The notes beneath the pieces were generated by a model. It was given only the letters and a program-made list of their open reading frames with translations, was not told the DNA's origin and did no database searches. The position numbers and the translations under genes were made by a program. From Ptychodera flava (Eukaryota; Hemichordata; Enteropneusta; Ptychoderidae): DNA of 64,000 nt. The stretch covers positions 28,583,433 to 28,647,432 of the forward strand of contig NC_091933.1 in assembly GCF_041260155.1 (NCBI RefSeq). Reading direction: 5' to 3'. Each line of letters begins with the position of its first letter. The stretch's first letter is position 1. Of this stretch, positions 1 to 10,570 are shown one piece after another.

Positions 1-1500
1 TTTATAGTTATGCATGAGTGTTTATCTTTCTTTGTGTTATAGTTTATTCACATCTTGTATTGACTGCACTCCTATTTTCTAAAGTATTTTATCTGTCAGT
101 CTGTTTCTATTTAGCCAAAGACCATAGTGCTGCCACAAACATTTTTTGTGTGCGCTGCATATACAGCTGTAGTGGCTCACTGCTGGTGCTTCATTGTAGC
201 TTTTACAGTCCAAACAAACTAGCGTTGTCTTGCAGATTCTCCCTCTTTCCTAACGTATCTTTGTTAAAATTCTATCAAAAAATAACGTCATATTCAAATA
301 ATAGAAATCGTGTTTACGTTTTCCATGTTGGGCTACGCTGCGCCCGAGATCAGAGAAAAACGCTCATGGGATACGCACTATAAACCCACGATAAAATGCT
401 TGGACTCTTTGAGGGTCAACTCAATCCGTGAACGTAAAAATGCAAGTTTGATCATCGTAAATCCAGTTTGTTTAGCGTGAATGTAAATTCTTTTATCCTC
501 TACGGTCATCGGTTCGAAAATAAGCAAGATGGATAGGCTATGATTATATAGTCTGAGAAAACAACATCAGCCCGTGTGGTCAACATGAACTTCCGGCCGC
601 AGCCGGTCATCACTCATCAGACAGCCATAACGTCGCGCCCAACATCTACGGCTGTAAAGTGAGGCTTGCACTGCACTGCAAGCGATTTTTGTTTTTGCAA
701 TAAGACAGATCCGTCCTTTCGTCGTAGCCCCGAATAATACAATGCTGGATATCGCTGATGTGAAAGTATCGGGGAAAGTATTCACGTTCATGTAGACTCG
801 ACTGCAACGTAACTACTTTGCCGTAAGCAACAACGCATAAGCTTACACAAACACAGGCGGCAGCGGAAAACTTTGCACATATGTCGTCGAGACATCATAG
901 CCGTTTATCGAAAAATCACAATTCTGCGAGTGTTGTGCGATTCTTACAACTCAAATCCTGGATTTCAGGCCACAGCTTTGTGATCGGCATATTATTATTT
1001 CAGGCGTCCTACAAAGGTTTCTAAATCGCTAAAAGTTGCTGGATGTGTTTTCTCGATAGAAATGACGGTCAAAGTAAATACCTGATGAGTGAGAAAAGTC
1101 TGCATTCGAACATGAACATGTTGAATTTACCTGACACTTGCAATTGTTTGAAAAAATATACATATGTACTACTTACGTCTTCCGTCGAGTCCAGTGTATG
1201 AGTTCACGAGAAGTTCACTCGGTCCATTTGTAAGTCACACGCCAAGTTCCCGTTCTCGTTTAAAATATCGCTGCGTGACGTTGCATTCATTGCGTTCTTA
1301 GTCACGTGAGGAGCTCCTGGAAATGGCGGCCGATTTCAAAATTCCGCGAAGATACCAAAACGTTATTCAACGAATCCGTCGCCAGTAGGGGACAAATGAA
1401 TGTAAATGCAGGTAATGTGGCTTAATGGGGGTGATTTAAAATATATTGTAGAAGATTAGGACAATATGCCAGGGAAAAATGAATGCTAAAGTTCCAGCTT
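1..1500. other. No recognisable gene; possible first-exon signals near 1170-1390
   Basis: I recognise no protein family here. Two weak gene-start hints sit together. A consensus donor GTAAGT lies on the minus strand at 1171-1176. A plus-strand ATG at 1323 in the context GAAATGGCGG opens 21 codons rich in basic residues, ending at a TAG at 1388. Either could belong to a first exon, but no partner exon was found, and AAATGGCGG is also common in the repeats of this window. Confidence 0.25.
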
Positions 1501-1580
1501 TAGGGGCTTTACTTAAGCCTAACCCTATAACCCTACACCTAACCCTAACCCTAACTTAAGCCTAACCCTAACCCTAACCA
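1501..1580. repeat. Interstitial telomere-like (CCCTAA)n array
   Basis: Repeated CCTAACCCTAACC units with a few spacers. They match the complementary strand of the TTAGGG telomere repeat used by most animals outside arthropods and nematodes. The array is short and degenerate, so it is interstitial, not a chromosome end. Confidence 0.8.
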
Positions 1581-1589
1581 TCGGAAATA

Positions 1590-1752
1590 CGTATCAACAA
1601 ACAAACAAACAAATAAATAAACAAACAAATAAGTAAACTGCTCTTTATTGACAAATATTAACAAAACAGCTTTTCGCTGTTATTTTATTAAAAATAACAA
1701 ATAAACAAACACAAACACATACACACAAACAAACAGACACAAATAAACAACA
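1590..1752. repeat. AAAC/AAAT-rich simple repeats
   Basis: Two blocks of ACAAACAAATAAATA-type tetranucleotide repeats flank about 50 bp of AT-rich sequence. This could be a retroelement tail, but no element body is recognisable next to it. Confidence 0.6.
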
Positions 1753-2002
1753 AGCACGAGTCCCCTGTGGTTATACGTCGTGATTCCGGCATGGGTTCAA
1801 TTGCACTGCACCTCTCCATGTTCTCCATGTTGGGTTGCCCGATAGTGTCTTTCGATGGACCCTCTGAATCATATTTTTTTCACGGACTCGTGAAGCAAAT
1901 TTGAAAGAAAATAGAGTTGTTTCCTTCCGACGCCATGCTGCATATCTGCTTTGATCAAATTTGGGGGACAGCGAGACGCGGTGATCGCGCACGGTTTATT
2001 TG

Positions 2003-3363
2003 CATTTAATTTGTTGCAACATTTCTGTCAATCACTCACTTTGTGTCATAAGTTTCAGAAACTATCGCTCGCCTGAAAATTAGCAACGTAGTAAGTTCAT
2101 AGGCACAGCTGACATGATAACGTGCCTCTGAGCTACTATGCCAATTTGTCAGACTATACCCAGAGAATCCGAAACTTTCCACACACCAGATATGAACTGA
2201 ATGGCCTCGCGTGCACATTTTGTAAAGTACTTCTTGGGTATTGGCTTTTATGAAGAAGGAAAATGTGTCAATAGATGACAAAATTTGTTCCCGAATTTCT
2301 CAAAATCATCTGTGCCGCGCCGTGTAGCAGCAAAATGAGTTCGTGACCTTTGAAGTACGCGTTTCAAAAAATAAATACCCATGGGAACCTGCTCACCACG
2401 CCACGCAACTCATGTACAGCTGACTATGGTGCACTTGTCAGGCGATGGTCGATGATTCTGGTTATTGCCTATATTGTCAAGTTCAATGCCTAATTTACGG
2501 AAACACGAACTCTGTCTAGTGTATTCGAAGCTCTGCGTACAGGTTGTGCACACGGCCTCTACCACGTGGTGTCCTGTGGACAGTGTGGTACAAGCCGTCG
2601 GCCTACCACCGTACCGCCGGGAAACGCAGACCTATTGTACGCAGGAGCTAGCCTACTGCTGCTGATTTAACATCAATGCCAACATGGAAATCTCATGAAA
2701 AATTTGTCATTGTGTTTCTGTAGCTAATACAATCTTGAAAAGCAACTTAAAAGACACAGACTGTCAATACGTCGCCATAATATTATGCTGATCTCAGCGG
2801 AACCATGCCGGAATATGAATCGCTGACCCCGGTCGCTGACACACACACAAGATTGAAAAGTGTCACTCTACATCTCATTCTCAGAGAAAAATGCATTGAT
2901 CAACCCGATAATCTAGCTTTTGGTTCGCTATGTCCAGAGTAACCCACACGATTCTTAAAGTCAAACGTCGACACGACGACATCAACAGTCAAAACTCAAG
3001 ATTAGCGATCAGCGCGGCCGAGTGACTGAATTCAGAAATCACTTTGTGTAAAATGTTTTAGTATAGCGCCCTCAAACATACTTATTTAGCCTCCCCATAG
3101 ACTTATACAGGCCACAAATTTTCTTTTACTCATAACTTGATAAATTCGCAAAGCACAACCACCAAAAACTAATCAGTTCTTGCAAATTTGAAGAACAAAT
3201 TGTGTGCGAAATGTGATCGGAATCTGCCAAGCCGTTTTTGAGATATCGTGCTAACAGACAGACACACACACACACAGAAACGCCTAAACCATAACCTCGC
3301 TGCGCGCATGCGCACGCGAGGTAAAAATGAGCGATTGACAGAAATGTTGCAACAAATTTAATG
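2003..3363. mobile_element. TIR element, ~1.36 kb, non-autonomous
   Basis: A 36-bp segment at 2003-2038 (core TTTGTTGCAACATTTCTGTC) is repeated in inverted orientation at 3328-3363 with only a few changes. The interior has no transposase-like reading frame. Near the right end is a module ending TTTTTGAGATATCGTG, followed by a GACAGACACACA microsatellite and a GC-rich near-palindrome at 3294-3320. A similar module closes the ~150-bp-repeat elements at 19704 and 28142. The target duplication is not clear. Confidence 0.6.
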
Positions 3364-3912
3364 TCAAGCGGGCACTCATCTCGTCTAGTTGTCGCCTAAG
3401 CTCAGTCGCGGAGAGTGCTTTCGCAAACATTTTACTATTATTGTTTGCGTATTATAACTCATCACAATCCAATGCTTAATGTTATTATGAATTGGATCGA
3501 CTCTCTACGCATTTTTTTAATTGTTATGAGTTTGCTATATACGCATTTTTTTACGTAAATGCGAACACTGTTACAGTGAATTATCTTACCGATGTTTTTT
3601 TTAACAAAGGCGAATGTGTTTTTATTAGAATACTGTCGGTATTTTGAATTTTCCATCCTGATTTTGGGAAATGAGGAATGAAACGAAGAGACTGCAGGTG
3701 ATTTAAGACTAAATGTTAAATCTTCAATGCAAATAAAACCATAAGTGTGTCATAAATAATACAAAGAAAACATAATCATGTTTGTTTGTTTTGTTGTATG
3801 TGAGCCACGTCTCAGACACACAACAAAAGTACTGTTTCAGTCTCAGCTAAATGTCACCTCAGATGCCACCAGAGAATACCATTTCCGCTCCAAAATTTCA
3901 TTTTTCGCCTTG
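3364..3912. other. AT-rich stretch without recognisable features
   Basis: No conserved reading frame, TIR or tandem repeat was seen. Confidence 0.4.
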
Positions 3913-3935
3913 CGAGAGGGGGACAGCCCCTCTCG
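3913..3935. repeat. GC-rich hairpin shared with two other repeats
   Basis: CGAGAGGGG and CCCCTCTCG arms enclose a short loop and are followed by CGCTCTCCCC. The same hairpin and following motif recur at 31323-31352 and 38763-38792 inside Harbinger-like elements. This stretch is probably a remnant of that repeat family. Confidence 0.5.
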
Positions 3936-4077
3936 CGCTCTCCCCCCTCGTTCGCTACGCTCACTCGCCATTCGGTCGCTTCGCTCCCACCCCGGGGCTC
4001 CCACGCAGTCCACCCGTCTACTTTCTTGAATTACCCGGCTACTTTTAAATATAAGGACAACACTGTAGCCTACTGGG

Positions 4078-4178
4078 TAGTTTGTATAAGTGTAGTTTAT
4101 GCTACGCTCCGACATTCTCTTCCGTAGCCTACGGAAGAGAACGTCGGAGCGTAGGAATAACTACACTTATATAAACTA
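4078..4178. repeat. 101-bp near-perfect palindrome
   Basis: Two arms of about 50 bp run from TAGTTTGTATAAGTGTAG to its complement ending AAACTA. The symmetry centre is C4128, in CTTCCGTAG-C-CTACGGAAG. There are only a few arm mismatches. It would extrude as a long hairpin. The likeliest source is a foldback MITE. Confidence 0.8.
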
Positions 4179-4203
4179 AACAGTAAACATCATGCCTGTG
4201 TCT

Positions 4204-4384
4204 GCGACCTAACCCTAACCGTAACCCTAACCCCTAACGCTAACTAACCCTAAGTTATGCCGTTACGATTTTCCCACCCTTGGCCTAACCTCCAGGGTTG
4301 AGAGCGAAGTGGGCCTAAGACTTTTTACCAGAGAAAACCTAACCTCTAACCCTAAACCTAACCCCTAACCCTAACCGTAACCGC
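4204..4384. repeat. Degenerate telomere-like repeats
   Basis: Two clusters of CCTAACCCTAACCGTAACCC-type units (about 4206-4255 and 4338-4382) are separated by unrelated sequence. This is the same motif as at 1501-1580, with more substitutions. Confidence 0.7.
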
Positions 4385-5132
4385 AGATCGCAGTTTTAAA
4401 AACTCGCATGTCGCATGTCGTGACCGGTCTTCCATAGCTCTGAGAATAACTTGATTTGTTGAGAAGATTTTATATATACTGGTAGTGACGTTGGCAGCCA
4501 GCGTGGGCGGAAAACTAGCTTGCCAGTCTCGTGAACTTCGAATCGTCGATCAAAATCACATCTTTTCGGTGTCTTTCTCATACCAATTCAGCGACATTGA
4601 AGTTTTTCATACATAAACTAAATGTATTGTTGGAATCAAGTATACTATTTGAACGGGCTTTCTTCGGCAAGGTGCCAGTGGCCGTCACAACATTTCTTTT
4701 TGACGCCAAAGATGACCTAAGATGACTTCCATACTAATCAAACCAATCACGCTGCTCGTAACAAAGGCAAACACCATAGGCGCGTCCATCAGCCAATCAC
4801 ACTATTTAACAAATAAAGATCGGGTTCAAAAGCCACAAATGGGTATCCAGAAACTGTTTTATGTTTGTGCAGTTCCAAGTGCGGAAAGGGGTCGTCGCGA
4901 AACTGCTAATCGTACGTGTGCCGTCTAACAGCTGCTAGCTGGAAGTGCGATCCCGAAGTAATAGGTCTGTAAAAATAATCTAATTCCGTTAAAAGTAGCC
5001 GGGAAAAAATGCAAAACAGGCGGGTTATTTACCCGGCACCCGACTTCTAAGGACAACACTGGGTTTCTTTTTCGACTGGGTGGATTTTCTTCGATTTGAT
5101 TTTTTGTCAATTGTTTACCCGTGGTCGGCAAT
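4385..5132. other. No gene; small shared repeat module
   Basis: The module TAAGGACAACACTG, preceded by TTACCCGGC, occurs at 4031-4065 and again at about 5021-5061. An inverted TTAAAAGTAGCCGGG is present at 4989. These look like ends of one repeat family. No coding signal was recognised. Confidence 0.4.
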
Positions 5133-5328
5133 ATGGCCGCCCAGGAGGACAAGCCGTTTCGGAATCTGACGTGCAAGCATGCTGTCAGGTGTACTAATGT
5201 TGAAGGTGTTCCCGTAGAGAGCTATGTTGAAGAGACTGCAAAGAGAGTCGGAAGTGAAAAATGTTATTGCTGTATCTGGAATGAATAAGTCCGTTGTTGT
5301 GTTTTTAGCAACACTCGGTATATGTTGA
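5133..5328 (+). pseudogene. Frameshifted N-terminal fragment of a LINE ORF1 (Tx1/L1-like)
   Basis: An ATG at 5133 opens a frame reading VEGVPVESYVEETAKRVGSE at residues 24-43, then stops at 5286. Shifting frame at about 5254 restores the expected continuation NVIAVSGMNKSVVVFL before a stop at 5326. The order 'VP-(V/L)E-x5-VG...N-x5-(S/A)xMNK(S/A)VVVF' resembles the N-terminal region of Tx1-type (L1-related) LINE ORF1 proteins as I know them. It is therefore a decayed copy with one frameshift and no downstream domains. The family assignment is from memory of the motif; the frame break is seen directly. Confidence 0.5.
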
Positions 5329-5386
5329 AAGGGGACCAAGTCATCTGGACCTCTGTCCGTTTCGACCCCAATAGTAATTACTGGTT

Positions 5387-5767
5387 GAGGTCACCTCGAC
5401 CCCGGTACCCAAGTCACTTCGACCTCGTCCTACTTTTCATGTTATATGACAACATTTTACTGAATATATAATGCAATTTTGCCAGCGAGAATTGATGGTG
5501 TTTCTGCGAGAGAACTGTTTGCTTCGAAACGATAATTTGGCTGTTTGATTCGAAAAATGCAGGCACCACGGCTAGCGCCTACGCGTCCGCGAAGGCGATT
5601 TGCCGTGTACGCCCATGGATGTTTTTGGTACATGGTGTGTTCCTGGCGTTACTAGCTTCTTCAAAGTACTATGAACATAGTTTAAACTAACGACATGCTT
5701 TCGAGATAATAATACAAATGTGTTTGAGGAGTGTAGGTGACTAAGGTGGAGGGGTCGACGTGACCTC
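5387..5767. mobile_element. MITE with GAGGTCAC TIRs
   Basis: The left end GAGGTCACCTCGACCCC pairs with the right end read in reverse as GAGGTCACGTCGACCCC. The match continues imperfectly for about 30 bp (ACC..AGTCAC). The element is 381 bp with no coding frame. It lies immediately downstream of the LINE ORF1 remnant and may have interrupted it. No convincing target duplication was seen. Confidence 0.55.
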
Positions 5768-6814
5768 TTTTCATTCCTGATGAAGTTTTAGAGGAATATT
5801 TATGGAAACTTGTATAGATCGTAAGAAAACAACGATGATATCGATGATACTGAAAATGTTCAGAAGACGATACTTGTGTTGATGAGAATTCTGGTTATAT
5901 TGATGTTGTTGAAATAAAATGTAAATGAAGATGTTGATGAGCATATGAATACACCTGAAATTGACACCTCAACTGACCTCAACGTCAACTCGCTTTGTCC
6001 TCAACAATGAGGCACAATCAGAGTCCGCTCACAAAGTCACATCTGTTTAGGGAAAGACCTCTGCCTAGTAAAAACAGTCAACCAACTAAAGTCAAAGAGA
6101 ACAATAAAAGTGTTAATTCTGCTGCAGACGTTCATGCCGATGAAGACAGGGTAGAACCCCTGCTTCTCCTTCTTACTCTTCGCTCCTTTCAACTCCGGTG
6201 TTTTTGTTGTTTTTTTTGATCCGCTTTCATCGTCATCGTCTTCACTTGCTCAGTCTCAGTCCTTAGATTTTCCTGAAACTCCATTTTCAGATGTAATATT
6301 GATGAGTCTCAGGATTCGTTTGTTTCTCGGGTCCCAGTCTTCAAGAAAAATTTCTCGAAGTCAGTCTATTTGGTCTGGAGTGAAAACGTCAAATTCGTTT
6401 GCTCAGCTGTTCTCAGCGAAGTTTCTGATCGTGTCTGATTTGTAAGAGTTTCAGGAAGAGTTGCACATCAAGTCGTCTAGTTTACTTGAGGTTTTAGAAA
6501 AAAATCAAGGCTCCAAAAATATAATATGATAGAAAAATGTCAAGATTATTGTTCAGATTTCAAAGTTAAGTTATATTAGATTTTTCAAAAACCTTAAATG
6601 GCTTCTCCTGCTGACCTTGGGGTCTGGTCCATTTGAAATGTTTTGTATAGCAAGCATGACGTCACCTTAGACATTAACCAGCTTATCAACCATTAGTGAT
6701 GCAGCTGAGATGCAGCGATTTAAATGGTAGTAGAGAATGAAATAGAAAGTGTTCAAAGCCGTGTAGAGAGGACTGGCTGTGTTAGCTAGCCACCTTACCT
6801 TTTTATATACTCCT
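5768..6814. other. No recognised gene; possible continuation of the decayed LINE
   Basis: A 74-codon open stretch (5995-6219) and serine-rich translations follow on the plus strand, but I recognise no domain. The segment could be the rest of the ORF1 pseudogene. Confidence 0.25.
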
Positions 6815-6945
6815 AGTATATTGGACGATCCGGCCGGTCGGCCGGCCACCTATGTCATACACAACTCATACACGTACGTACACCCCTGGTATATTGGACG
6901 CCCCGGCCGGCCGCCTGTGTCATACACAATTCATTTACGTATAGC
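6815..6945. repeat. Short tandem duplication with CCGGCCGG core
   Basis: Two copies of GTATATTGGACG, then CCGGCCGG, then TGTCATACACAA lie about 75 bp apart. The first copy carries an extra TCGGCCGGC. No function is evident. Confidence 0.6.
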
Positions 6946-7410
6946 GATTTTATCGACTGCTGCTTCACAGAAAGGAAGCTCGACCCGGATGAAATACTAA
7001 CTAGGATATAGTGATATCAATGTTTCATAATTACGATTTATTATTTTTAATCATTACGAAACTAATATCATATTTTTAGACAATTAATGTCCAGTTCGCC
7101 TGTGCCCGGCCCATAGACATGTGTAGATGCAGGTATCTAGATCTATACACCGTCACACGTTTATGGGCCGCGTAGGCGCAGAGCGGGCTTGCAGTCAACA
7201 AGTACATGAAGTAACGGCTGGTTATAATCGACGAAATCGGCAAACGGCGAAATAGCGAAATGAAGAAATAAAGAAACTGAAATGATATAGAATGAAATAA
7301 ATCCGACAAACAGCAAAACAGACTGTCGATTCGATGTATTACTCGCGCCACTCGCTCCACATTGTCCTGCTATTACAGCGCCCTTTTGTGAGTAAGGTAA
7401 GGGGAAGAAC
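6946..7410. other. No gene; GCGAAA-rich tract
   Basis: A GCGAAA-type tract at about 7225-7285 is mirrored by TTTCGC-type repeats at 8335-8375, on the far side of the TIR element at 7411-8312. It may be an outer inverted repeat. Confidence 0.3.
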
Positions 7411-7738
7411 TTTAAGGGAGGGAGGGCCAGCATTTTTTTCAATAGTGACCCTTCAAAAGTGTTGGTGACCTCCTCTATTATCATGCACAACAAACAGAGA
7501 CCCTCCACCTACATGTCACAGTCAACATCAATAATATTTAGACCCTTTCTGTTGTGGCCATCTCGGATTTTAACCTTAAAATTGACCTAATTTGTATAAA
7601 AATTGATCAATCAAATTCTGTACATTAAATTTGTAGACCATATGGCAAGGTTGCTACATTGCAAATACCAAAGTGTTAAGCCATGTCCATGTCACTTTTG
7701 AGAAGATTTTTAAAAGTAGTAATTTTCAGAATGTTCTA

Positions 7739-7751
7739 TGACCTTTGACCT
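7739..7751 (-). promoter_or_regulatory. Perfect DR1 nuclear-receptor motif
   Basis: The minus strand reads AGGTCAAAGGTCA, two AGGTCA half-sites one base apart. This is the consensus for HNF4 and RXR heterodimers. It lies in a transposon about 0.8 kb upstream of the acyltransferase start. Binding is untested. Confidence 0.5.
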
Positions 7752-8016
7752 GCCCTACACTTCTGCAGCAATGCTATGGCTATATTTTTCCTATATACAG
7801 TCCGACAGGGCTAGTGTCTATTGAACAATGGCTGGCACGGAAATGCGCAACTAAATTTTTGGGTTGCTGGTGATCTTTGATCCTCATATCATCATTTGCC
7901 TCATTAATTATACACATATAATTAAAGGCTGGCCAATAGAGCTGGAGATCTGATTTTTGATGGACAGGGATGATTGAGTGAGCTAAGTTTTCAGCCAAAT
8001 AGCCACGTGACCAGAA

Positions 8017-8029
8017 TGACCTTTGACCT
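8017..8029 (-). promoter_or_regulatory. Second perfect DR1 motif
   Basis: An identical 13-bp motif in the same orientation, 278 bp from the first and about 0.5 kb upstream of the acyltransferase coding start. Confidence 0.5.
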
Positions 8030-8488
8030 CGATTCCATACATATATCTATAGTAGAGCAGATTATAAATCAGTAACTTCAAGAGCCACAGCCTTCATGTT
8101 TGGCGGGATGAGGCACCTAATGGCGTCATATCCTAAACCTCATTAATTATACATCAAATAAAATATTGCTGATGTTAGCTGTGACAGGAGGGGATGGATC
8201 ATTGTTTGTTGCGCATACAATTTAGGGAGGGTCACTTTTTTCTTGCAAGCACTTTTTAAGGGTCACTATTTTACGCGCAGGGTCATTTTGAAAAACACCG
8301 GCCCTCCCTCCCGGTAATTTCTATTCAGTCCCTTATTTCGCTTTTTCGCCTTTTCGCTGTTTCGCGATTTCATGCATTATAATTAGCCTGAAGTAACTGT
8401 GTTCTCGACGCTACGTGTCTCGGAAAATATCTCCACTGCACGATGTACTCTGCCATATTATTTAGTAAAATAATATGGTGCGATATGA

Positions 8489-8499
8489 TCTTTTTCAGG
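8489..8499 (+). other. Probable 3' splice site of a 5' UTR intron
   Basis: TCTTTTTCAG directly precedes GTTGACAG, 21 bp upstream of the preferred ATG of the acyltransferase. A pyrimidine tract plus CAG fits an acceptor. The matching donor upstream was not identified. Confidence 0.45.
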
Positions 8500-8519
8500 T
8501 TGACAGAATCAGTGAAGCC

Positions 8520-10052
8520 ATGGATGCCTTTTATTTGCAATTATTCATCGTCACATTCAGCGTATGCATGGCATTGGTCCTTTCCCTAGTTCTGTTGGAC
8601 AGATTCAACATATCATTAATATGGGACATAGCTTCTCAAAAGTCTTCACAACCCATTAGGAAACTGGGTCCTTTTGAAAGCTACATTTACGACTTAAACA
8701 AACAAGGTATGGAAATAATCTGCTACATAGCATTTGTACAGTCCCGCCTACCGTTAACTGTTGATTTGGTGAGGGCAGCAGCAAAAGTTCTACAGAGGAG
8801 ACATCCACTGTTGAGGATGAGAGTTAGGGAAGATGGAAGGGATCCCTGCTTCATTCAGATGGAAGAAGCTGCGGTAGATGTTGCCGAAGTTGAAGCTGCA
8901 AACTGGGAAGACGTCCATGCGATGCAGATGAAAACAGATTTTAATCTGTTGACAGGACCATTGTGGCGAATACGTTTGCTTGGAGCAGATCACGACGATC
9001 AGCAAGAAAGTGGTATAGACAGAAACATTCTGGCACTCTCTTTCATCCACTGCATAGCCGATGGAAATTGTATAATGAGGCTCCTAAACGAACTGATGGA
9101 CATCTTTACTCAATTATCCAACGGTGATGTTGTTGATCAAACAAGCTGGCCTCTACTGCCACCAGTGGAAGATTTTTTTCAACAAAGCAAACTTACACTA
9201 TCGGAGAAGATTCTGACCTATTGTCGTTCCAGAATTGGGAGTTTGCTAAAGTCGAAGAGGAAAGAAGTAAATCAATACATTCAATGTTTTCCGGCATATA
9301 TTGGAAAAAATCCCACTGTTGTCAAGGAGACAAGAGCTCTTTCAATAGGACTGACTAAAGAAGAGTTGCAGAAATTGAGAGAAAACTGCAGAAAATATGG
9401 AGCTACCATAAATGGTGCTACAACGGCAGCAGCTTCCATTGCTGTTTGCAAAATCATGCAGGGAGGCAGACTTACCCGTAATCAGCAAATTCACACATGC
9501 TTCATGGTGAACATGAGAAATTTCTGCAAACCTCCCCTGGAACAAGACAAATCCTTTGGTTTCTACTGTTCCATGTTGAAACTGGATGTTGCAGTCCCGA
9601 AGAACGCTGATTCGAGGCGTGAATTCTGGAAGTTAGCCGCAAAATGCACCGAGCAGACAAAACGAAAACTGACAGAAAGCAGCAAAGAGGCACTAAGAGT
9701 TTTTAAAATGATATCTGTCATAAAGAATGTCTTGAGGATGACCGCCCTCGATTATTGCCGTGATGCAATCGCAGACCAATATAGTGGTGGTCGATCTGAC
9801 GATATTTTCACCATGTCTAACTTGGGAAACTGCTCGTATCTTACAAAGGACATAGGTCGCGACTTCGAGTTAGTGAGAAAAGTGTCTGCAACTGGTGGCT
9901 TTGTATATCAGCCTACATTTGGTCATTACATAGCTACACTTCATGGTAAGATGTTTTGGAGTCTTGCATACCATACAAACGTGTGTACCAAAACCCAAGC
10001 CCAGGAGTATGCTAATGCAATTGAGGAGGTCCTAGCTATGATAATTGAATAA
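8520..10052 (+). CDS. Membrane-anchored condensation-type acyltransferase, 510 aa
   Basis: Single-exon reading frame for a CoA-dependent-acyltransferase-fold protein of the alcohol-acetyltransferase / PapA-like / condensation-domain group, which transfers acyl groups to hydroxyls or amines. A hydrophobic segment at residues 8-28 predicts an N-terminal membrane anchor. RHPLLR (94-99) and FNLLTGPLWR (141-150) are typical of the fold. The catalytic HxxxDG is HCIADG (177-182), with the first His of the usual HHxxxDG replaced by Ile and the catalytic His kept. GATINGATTAAA (294-305) and SNLG (433-436) match later core motifs. I chose ATG 8520 because its context (GAAGCCATGG) is strong and a splice-acceptor-like TCTTTTTCAG ends at 8498. 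The in-frame ATG at 8475 lies upstream of that acceptor, so a 5' non-coding exon is likely. Intact, with no frameshift. The substrate cannot be read from sequence. Confidence 0.85.
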   Translation: MDAFYLQLFIVTFSVCMALVLSLVLLDRFNISLIWDIASQKSSQPIRKLGPFESYIYDLNKQGMEIICYIAFVQSRLPLTVDLVRAAAKVLQRRHPLLRMRVREDGRDPCFIQMEEAAVDVAEVEAANWEDVHAMQMKTDFNLLTGPLWRIRLLGADHDDQQESGIDRNILALSFIHCIADGNCIMRLLNELMDIFTQLSNGDVVDQTSWPLLPPVEDFFQQSKLTLSEKILTYCRSRIGSLLKSKRKEVNQYIQCFPAYIGKNPTVVKETRALSIGLTKEELQKLRENCRKYGATINGATTAAASIAVCKIMQGGRLTRNQQIHTCFMVNMRNFCKPPLEQDKSFGFYCSMLKLDVAVPKNADSRREFWKLAAKCTEQTKRKLTESSKEALRVFKMISVIKNVLRMTALDYCRDAIADQYSGGRSDDIFTMSNLGNCSYLTKDIGRDFELVRKVSATGGFVYQPTFGHYIATLHGKMFWSLAYHTNVCTKTQAQEYANAIEEVLAMIIE

Positions 10053-10219
10053 GAATTGGAATTCTTTTAATCTGGAGAGAATTGCGACATGTATTCAGTG
10101 ATATATCCTAGGGTCATGTAAAATTCACACTTCTCTACTATGCTATTAAATTCAACTACGCCACGGGTAGACAGGGATGTATTGTTAGATAAGTTGACCT
10201 CCTGTATTTAAAATTTGCA

Positions 10220-10225
10220 AATAAA
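10220..10225 (+). terminator. AATAAA poly(A) signal of the acyltransferase gene
   Basis: AATAAA lies 168 bp after the stop codon in AT-rich sequence, which would give a short 3' UTR. Confidence 0.6.
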
Positions 10226-10463
10226 ATCTTGAGTGGTCATGTGACCTAGGCCGCCATATTGGATAAAAAAAAATACCAATTTAATCTTTAAAAATTCTTC
10301 TCCAGAACCAACGCATGGTAACCGCTTGGGCCCCCTAACGCTGCTTCCAGAATTAATATTTAATATGCTATTACGTTACAAACATGTATACGCACAGTAC
10401 TACTGTTTGGCAAACGATACTATTATTGGGTGATATAAATTCTTACCTTATTAATGGACTTAA

Positions 10464-10570
10464 AAGGTATACTGTCACCTGTTACAATTTTGCCACAGTT
10501 ACCATGGAAAGAGAAAATCTAACCAATCACAGATTTTAAGCGGTTTAAGCGGTTTTAAGCGGTTATTTTC
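10464..10570 (+). mobile_element. Truncated TTAA-target MITE (AGGTATAC family)
   Basis: Starts after TTAA with AGGTATACTGTCACCTG, as in the complete copy at 11186. It runs through the conserved CTAACCAATCACAG and then decays into repeats of TTTTAAGCGG. The right TIR is missing. Confidence 0.75.

Larger units (their letters stand above)
7411..8312. mobile_element. ~0.9-kb TIR element carrying two DR1 sites
   Basis: The left end GGGAGGGAGGGCCAGCATTT is matched by the reverse complement of the right end (GGGAGGGAGGGCCGGTGTTT). Similarity continues inward for roughly 95 bp, through TGACC and CAACAAACA. There is no transposase frame. TAA lies directly outside the left end and 2 bp outside the right end, so a 3-bp TAA duplication is possible but imperfect. 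The interior holds TGACCTTTGACCT at 7739-7751 and again at 8017-8029. Confidence 0.6.

Noticed and set aside
5995..6600. Serine-rich translations as C-terminus of the LINE ORF1
   Set aside because: I could not match them to known ORF1 C-terminal motifs, so only the N-terminal fragment is annotated.
8475..8519. In-frame ATG at 8475 as start of the acyltransferase
   Set aside because: It lies upstream of a likely splice acceptor ending at 8498, and the next ATG at 8520 has a much better initiation context.
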